Below, in pieces: positions 61,701 through 64,000 of a stretch of 64,000 bases of DNA (its first letter is position 1; each line of letters starts with the position of its first letter). The position numbers were made by a program, and so were the translations under genes. Source of the stretch: Paraburkholderia sp. PGU19 (lineage in GTDB: Bacteria; Pseudomonadota; Gammaproteobacteria; Burkholderiales; Burkholderiaceae); the NCBI RefSeq assembly GCF_013426915.1, contig NZ_AP023179.1, positions 558,001-622,000 on the forward strand, read 5' to 3'. The notes beneath the pieces were generated by a model that made no database searches, was not told the DNA's origin, and saw only the letters and a program-made list of their open reading frames with translations.

Positions 61701-63410
61701 TTACGGCTTCGCTGCCCGCCAGCGGGGCAGGTGCCCGAGCTCCAGTCCCGGAAAGGACAGCCTGTCCATCGCCGCGACGAGCAGTTCGAACGGCAGCCGC
61801 TTTTCGCCTCCCTCGTTGCGTCCGTACAGGCTGTCCGGGGCGTGCCCCTTCAGCTCTTCAATCACACAGTCGTTCACGCCTGACAGTTGAGCAAACGTCT
61901 TGAAGGTATGCCTGAAACTATGGAAGTCCAGCCGGGGGGCATCCAGTCCGGCGTCCGCATCAAGGTAGTCGCTAAACCACGAACTCCAGGTCGCGCTAAG
62001 CTGGCCGTATTTGTTCGGCTTGAGTCGCGGAAACAGCCGGTCGCTTTCGCGGCCCTGCGCCTCGACGAACTCGAGAAAGCCCAACTCCAGCAGCGACTGG
62101 TGGATGGGGACGTGACGCATGTTGGCGGCGAAAGCCGCGCGGTGCTCGCGCTTGGTGTCGTGAAGGTGAAGGCACCATACGCCGTCCCGCTGGACGACGT
62201 CGCGGGTGCGCAGGCGACACAGGTCTTCGAGCCGGGCGCCGGTGTGTGGACCCAGCAGCGGCAGCCAGTAGGCGGTGTCTCCGCCACCTTTTCCGGGGCG
62301 ATGACCGTGCACGAAGACACGCGACGCGTACAGCTGGTTGAGTTCGGCAACCGTAAAGGCGTCGCGGATGGCCTCGGGGTCGGTGTCCTTGCGCACAGCC
62401 TTCTTGCTGAACTTCGCCCCGGAAAACGGGTTGGTGCCGAGTGGGGTCAGCTTGTTTTTCATCGCCACGTTGATGACCGGGGAGAGCAGTGCGATGATGG
62501 TGTTGACGCGACTCTTGCTGACCTCTTCCTTTTCAAGACAGGCCGTCTTGAAGAGCGTGACGTGCGCGGCGGTCAGGGCGGATAGCGGCATCGGGCCCAC
62601 GAGCCGCTCGAAGCGTACGACCTGTGCCCTGACCTCGTCTGCGGTCTTCGCCCGCGGTGCAGCGTCCTCTTCCCATTTTTTTATCGCACAGGCCCACGTG
62701 TCGCTTGCGTCGACGAGTGGAATCAGGTCCGGCGTCCTGCCTACTTCACCATCGATGCGCCGCAGTTCCTCGTCCAGCACCTCGACCTCGGCGTCCGCCA
62801 TCTGCCGGAGCAGCTCGTCAAATTCTGCGGAGTCAGCCGGCAGCCATGCACGCTCCCATTCGAGGTGTTGCTCGACACACTCGCGGATGTGCGAGAAGTC
62901 CCCGGCGGCCCGCGCCCGCCGCAACTGCCTGCGCGCGTCCAGCAGCAGGTCCTTATGGGCCTCGTCGTCGTAACCGTCGTCGTCACGGGCGTCCGGGTGG
63001 GGCGCCGCAAAGTAGGTCGGTCGCATCTCGTCGTCGTTTGCCAGCGCATTCGCCCGGTAGCGGGCCACGACGCGCGGAAACAGGACGGCTTCAAGTCGTG
63101 TCCACCCCGGTGGCTGGACGGACGGATGGTACGGGTGCGGCTCATCGTCGGCCGCGGGACGCCGGCCGCGTGGCAGCCAGCTCCTGTCGGCCGCTGCGGC
63201 GGCGTCGGCCGCGGCCCGTACCGGGGCGACGAGGCGTTCGAATTCCAGGGCGGCCAGCGGCAGGCGGGTGATGGCCTCGTTGCGACACGGCGTTTCCAGG
63301 CTCAGCCAGATTTCGGTCTTGTCGAGCAGGGCGCGCAGCCTGAGCGGCACCTTGCGGCGAAAGTAGTAATGGGTTGAATCGGCGCGGGTGGTCAGGTAGG
63401 GGTGTTTCAC
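61701..63410 (-). CDS. Tyrosine recombinase (phage-type integrase)
   Basis: A 569-residue site-specific recombinase, larger than the usual 400 because of an acidic, Arg-rich insert (about 85-210). The opening TTRADSTHYYFRRKVP is typical of the N-terminal domain of island integrases. Catalytic Arg393 (HTGARLEDL), H497-x-x-R500 (HSFRHTFKTF) and Tyr529 (PDSLYGRN) are all present. The start is taken as GTG 63410 behind GGAGAG; an ATG at 63500 would add 30 residues that look non-coding. It lies 160 bases from the 3' end of tRNA-Met, the arrangement of island integrases that use a tRNA end as attB. G+C is higher than most of the window. Confidence 0.92.
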   Translation of the reverse strand: MKHPYLTTRADSTHYYFRRKVPLRLRALLDKTEIWLSLETPCRNEAITRLPLAALEFERLVAPVRAAADAAAAADRSWLPRGRRPAADDEPHPYHPSVQPPGWTRLEAVLFPRVVARYRANALANDDEMRPTYFAAPHPDARDDDGYDDEAHKDLLLDARRQLRRARAAGDFSHIRECVEQHLEWERAWLPADSAEFDELLRQMADAEVEVLDEELRRIDGEVGRTPDLIPLVDASDTWACAIKKWEEDAAPRAKTADEVRAQVVRFERLVGPMPLSALTAAHVTLFKTACLEKEEVSKSRVNTIIALLSPVINVAMKNKLTPLGTNPFSGAKFSKKAVRKDTDPEAIRDAFTVAELNQLYASRVFVHGHRPGKGGGDTAYWLPLLGPHTGARLEDLCRLRTRDVVQRDGVWCLHLHDTKREHRAAFAANMRHVPIHQSLLELGFLEFVEAQGRESDRLFPRLKPNKYGQLSATWSSWFSDYLDADAGLDAPRLDFHSFRHTFKTFAQLSGVNDCVIEELKGHAPDSLYGRNEGGEKRLPFELLVAAMDRLSFPGLELGHLPRWRAAKP

Positions 63411-63530
63411 GGATGCTCTCCACGGAAAGGTAACAGTGGCGTGTAGCACCCGGACTTCGAAAACCGGCGGCATCTGAAATTTAGCTGCGTAATGCACCAT
63501 TTCCGGCGCAGTACCGGTGTTCCAGAACGA

Positions 63531-63567
63531 AAAAGCCGCTGTTTCGTGAGAAACAGCGGCTTTTTTT
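63531..63567. terminator. Bidirectional terminator between integrase and tRNA
   Basis: AGCCGCTGTTTC and GAAACAGCGGCT form a perfect 12-base stem with a GTGA loop, flanked by A runs on the left and T7 on the right. It ends tRNA-Met transcription (minus strand) and can also stop + strand transcription. Confidence 0.85.
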
Positions 63568-63572
63568 GAAGC

Positions 63573-63649
<77 letters not shown>

Positions 63650-63738
63650 GAAAGAAGCGAGATTATGAAGATGCCGGCGGGGGCTGTCAACCCCCGCGCG
63701 ACAACTTTTTGCGAGAACTCCGGTTGCCTACGCCGCGC

Positions 63739-64000
63739 TCAATCCTGAGCGTAGATATTGGAGTCTTTGGTCTCCCGCACGAAAAGCAGACCGATCACGA
63801 AGGTGGCCAGCGCGATGATGATCGGATACCACAGGCCCGAGTAAATATTGCCCTTCGCGGCGACGATCGCGAACGCCGTCGCTGGCAGGAAGCCGCCGAA
63901 CCAGCCATTGCCTATGTGATACGGCAGCGACATCGACGTGTAGCGGATCCTCGTTGGGAACATCTCGACCAGCATCGCCGCAATTGGCCCGTACACCATC
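63739..64000 (-). CDS. MFS transporter, MHS family (partial, cut by window end)
   Basis: The last 86 or more residues of an MFS protein: MVYGPIAAMLVEMFPTRIRY, then MSLPYHIGNGWFGGFLPATA and LATFVIGLLFVRETKDSNIY. The PTRIRYTSMSLPYHIGNGWFG segment is typical of helix 9-11 of ProP/ShiA-like symporters. It lies on the chromosomal side of the tRNA, so it is presumably core. Its 5' end is beyond position 64000. Confidence 0.9.
   Translation of the reverse strand, partial: MVYGPIAAMLVEMFPTRIRYTSMSLPYHIGNGWFGGFLPATAFAIVAAKGNIYSGLWYPIIIALATFVIGLLFVRETKDSNIYAQD

Overview
The window looks like an accessory region of a Paraburkholderia/Caballeronia-type beta-proteobacterium. The evidence is a PHB gene (phaB) and a phasin, several H-NS proteins of the Burkholderiaceae type, a trimeric Burkholderia-style porin, an ImuA and many LysR/IclR-controlled catabolic genes. 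The right edge holds a tRNA-Met(CAT) gene with a tyrosine recombinase directly beyond its 3' end and an ordinary MFS gene on the other side. Everything left of about 63.57 kb is therefore probably a large integrated island. The far att copy was not seen and may lie outside the window.

Layout. 1-12 kb: a patchy region with one intact and two decayed cold-shock genes, phaB, a phasin, a short H-NS protein, an Hfq paralogue, several small proteins, a Uma2-like nuclease, a hairpin-rich stretch at 8.39-8.54 kb and a large UvrD-type helicase. 12.4-25.2 kb: a coherent amino-acid or amino-acid-like catabolic locus. It holds a complete polar amino-acid ABC transporter, a class V PLP enzyme, a LysR regulator, a 3-hydroxyisobutyrate-dehydrogenase-like enzyme, an aldehyde dehydrogenase, an MFS carrier, and two D-glutamate-cyclase-like proteins flanking a SelA-like PLP enzyme. 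25.5-27.0 kb: a 65-residue orphan peptide followed by a type II NADH dehydrogenase. A homologous peptide-dehydrogenase pair recurs at 39.7-41.2 kb. 28.1-34.6 kb: a Rieske oxygenase/reductase/SDR/MFS/porin set divergent from an IclR regulator, an aromatic-acid catabolic cluster of unknown substrate.

35-51.7 kb: mixed accessory genes (NUDIX, HIT, HNH, LysR, secreted proteins and lipoproteins, an SOS-box-controlled orphan imuA with a SRAP protein, a phospholipase-D-like protein, two more H-NS proteins including one with three DNA-binding domains). 52-59.7 kb: two convergent putative defence systems, an ABC-ATPase three-gene system and a Hachiman-like HamA/HamB pair. 60-64 kb: integrase, terminator, tRNA-Met and the flank.

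The strongest undescribed signals are three. First, one promoter-proximal element is present three times with exactly conserved spacing (upstream of the ABC transporter, the dehydrogenase operon and the first peptide-Ndh pair), tying these genes into one regulon. Second, a small conserved peptide family ending AILGYN is paired twice with Ndh. Third, the cyclase/SelA-like enzyme set has no textbook pathway. All calls are from reading the sequence; no database search was possible.
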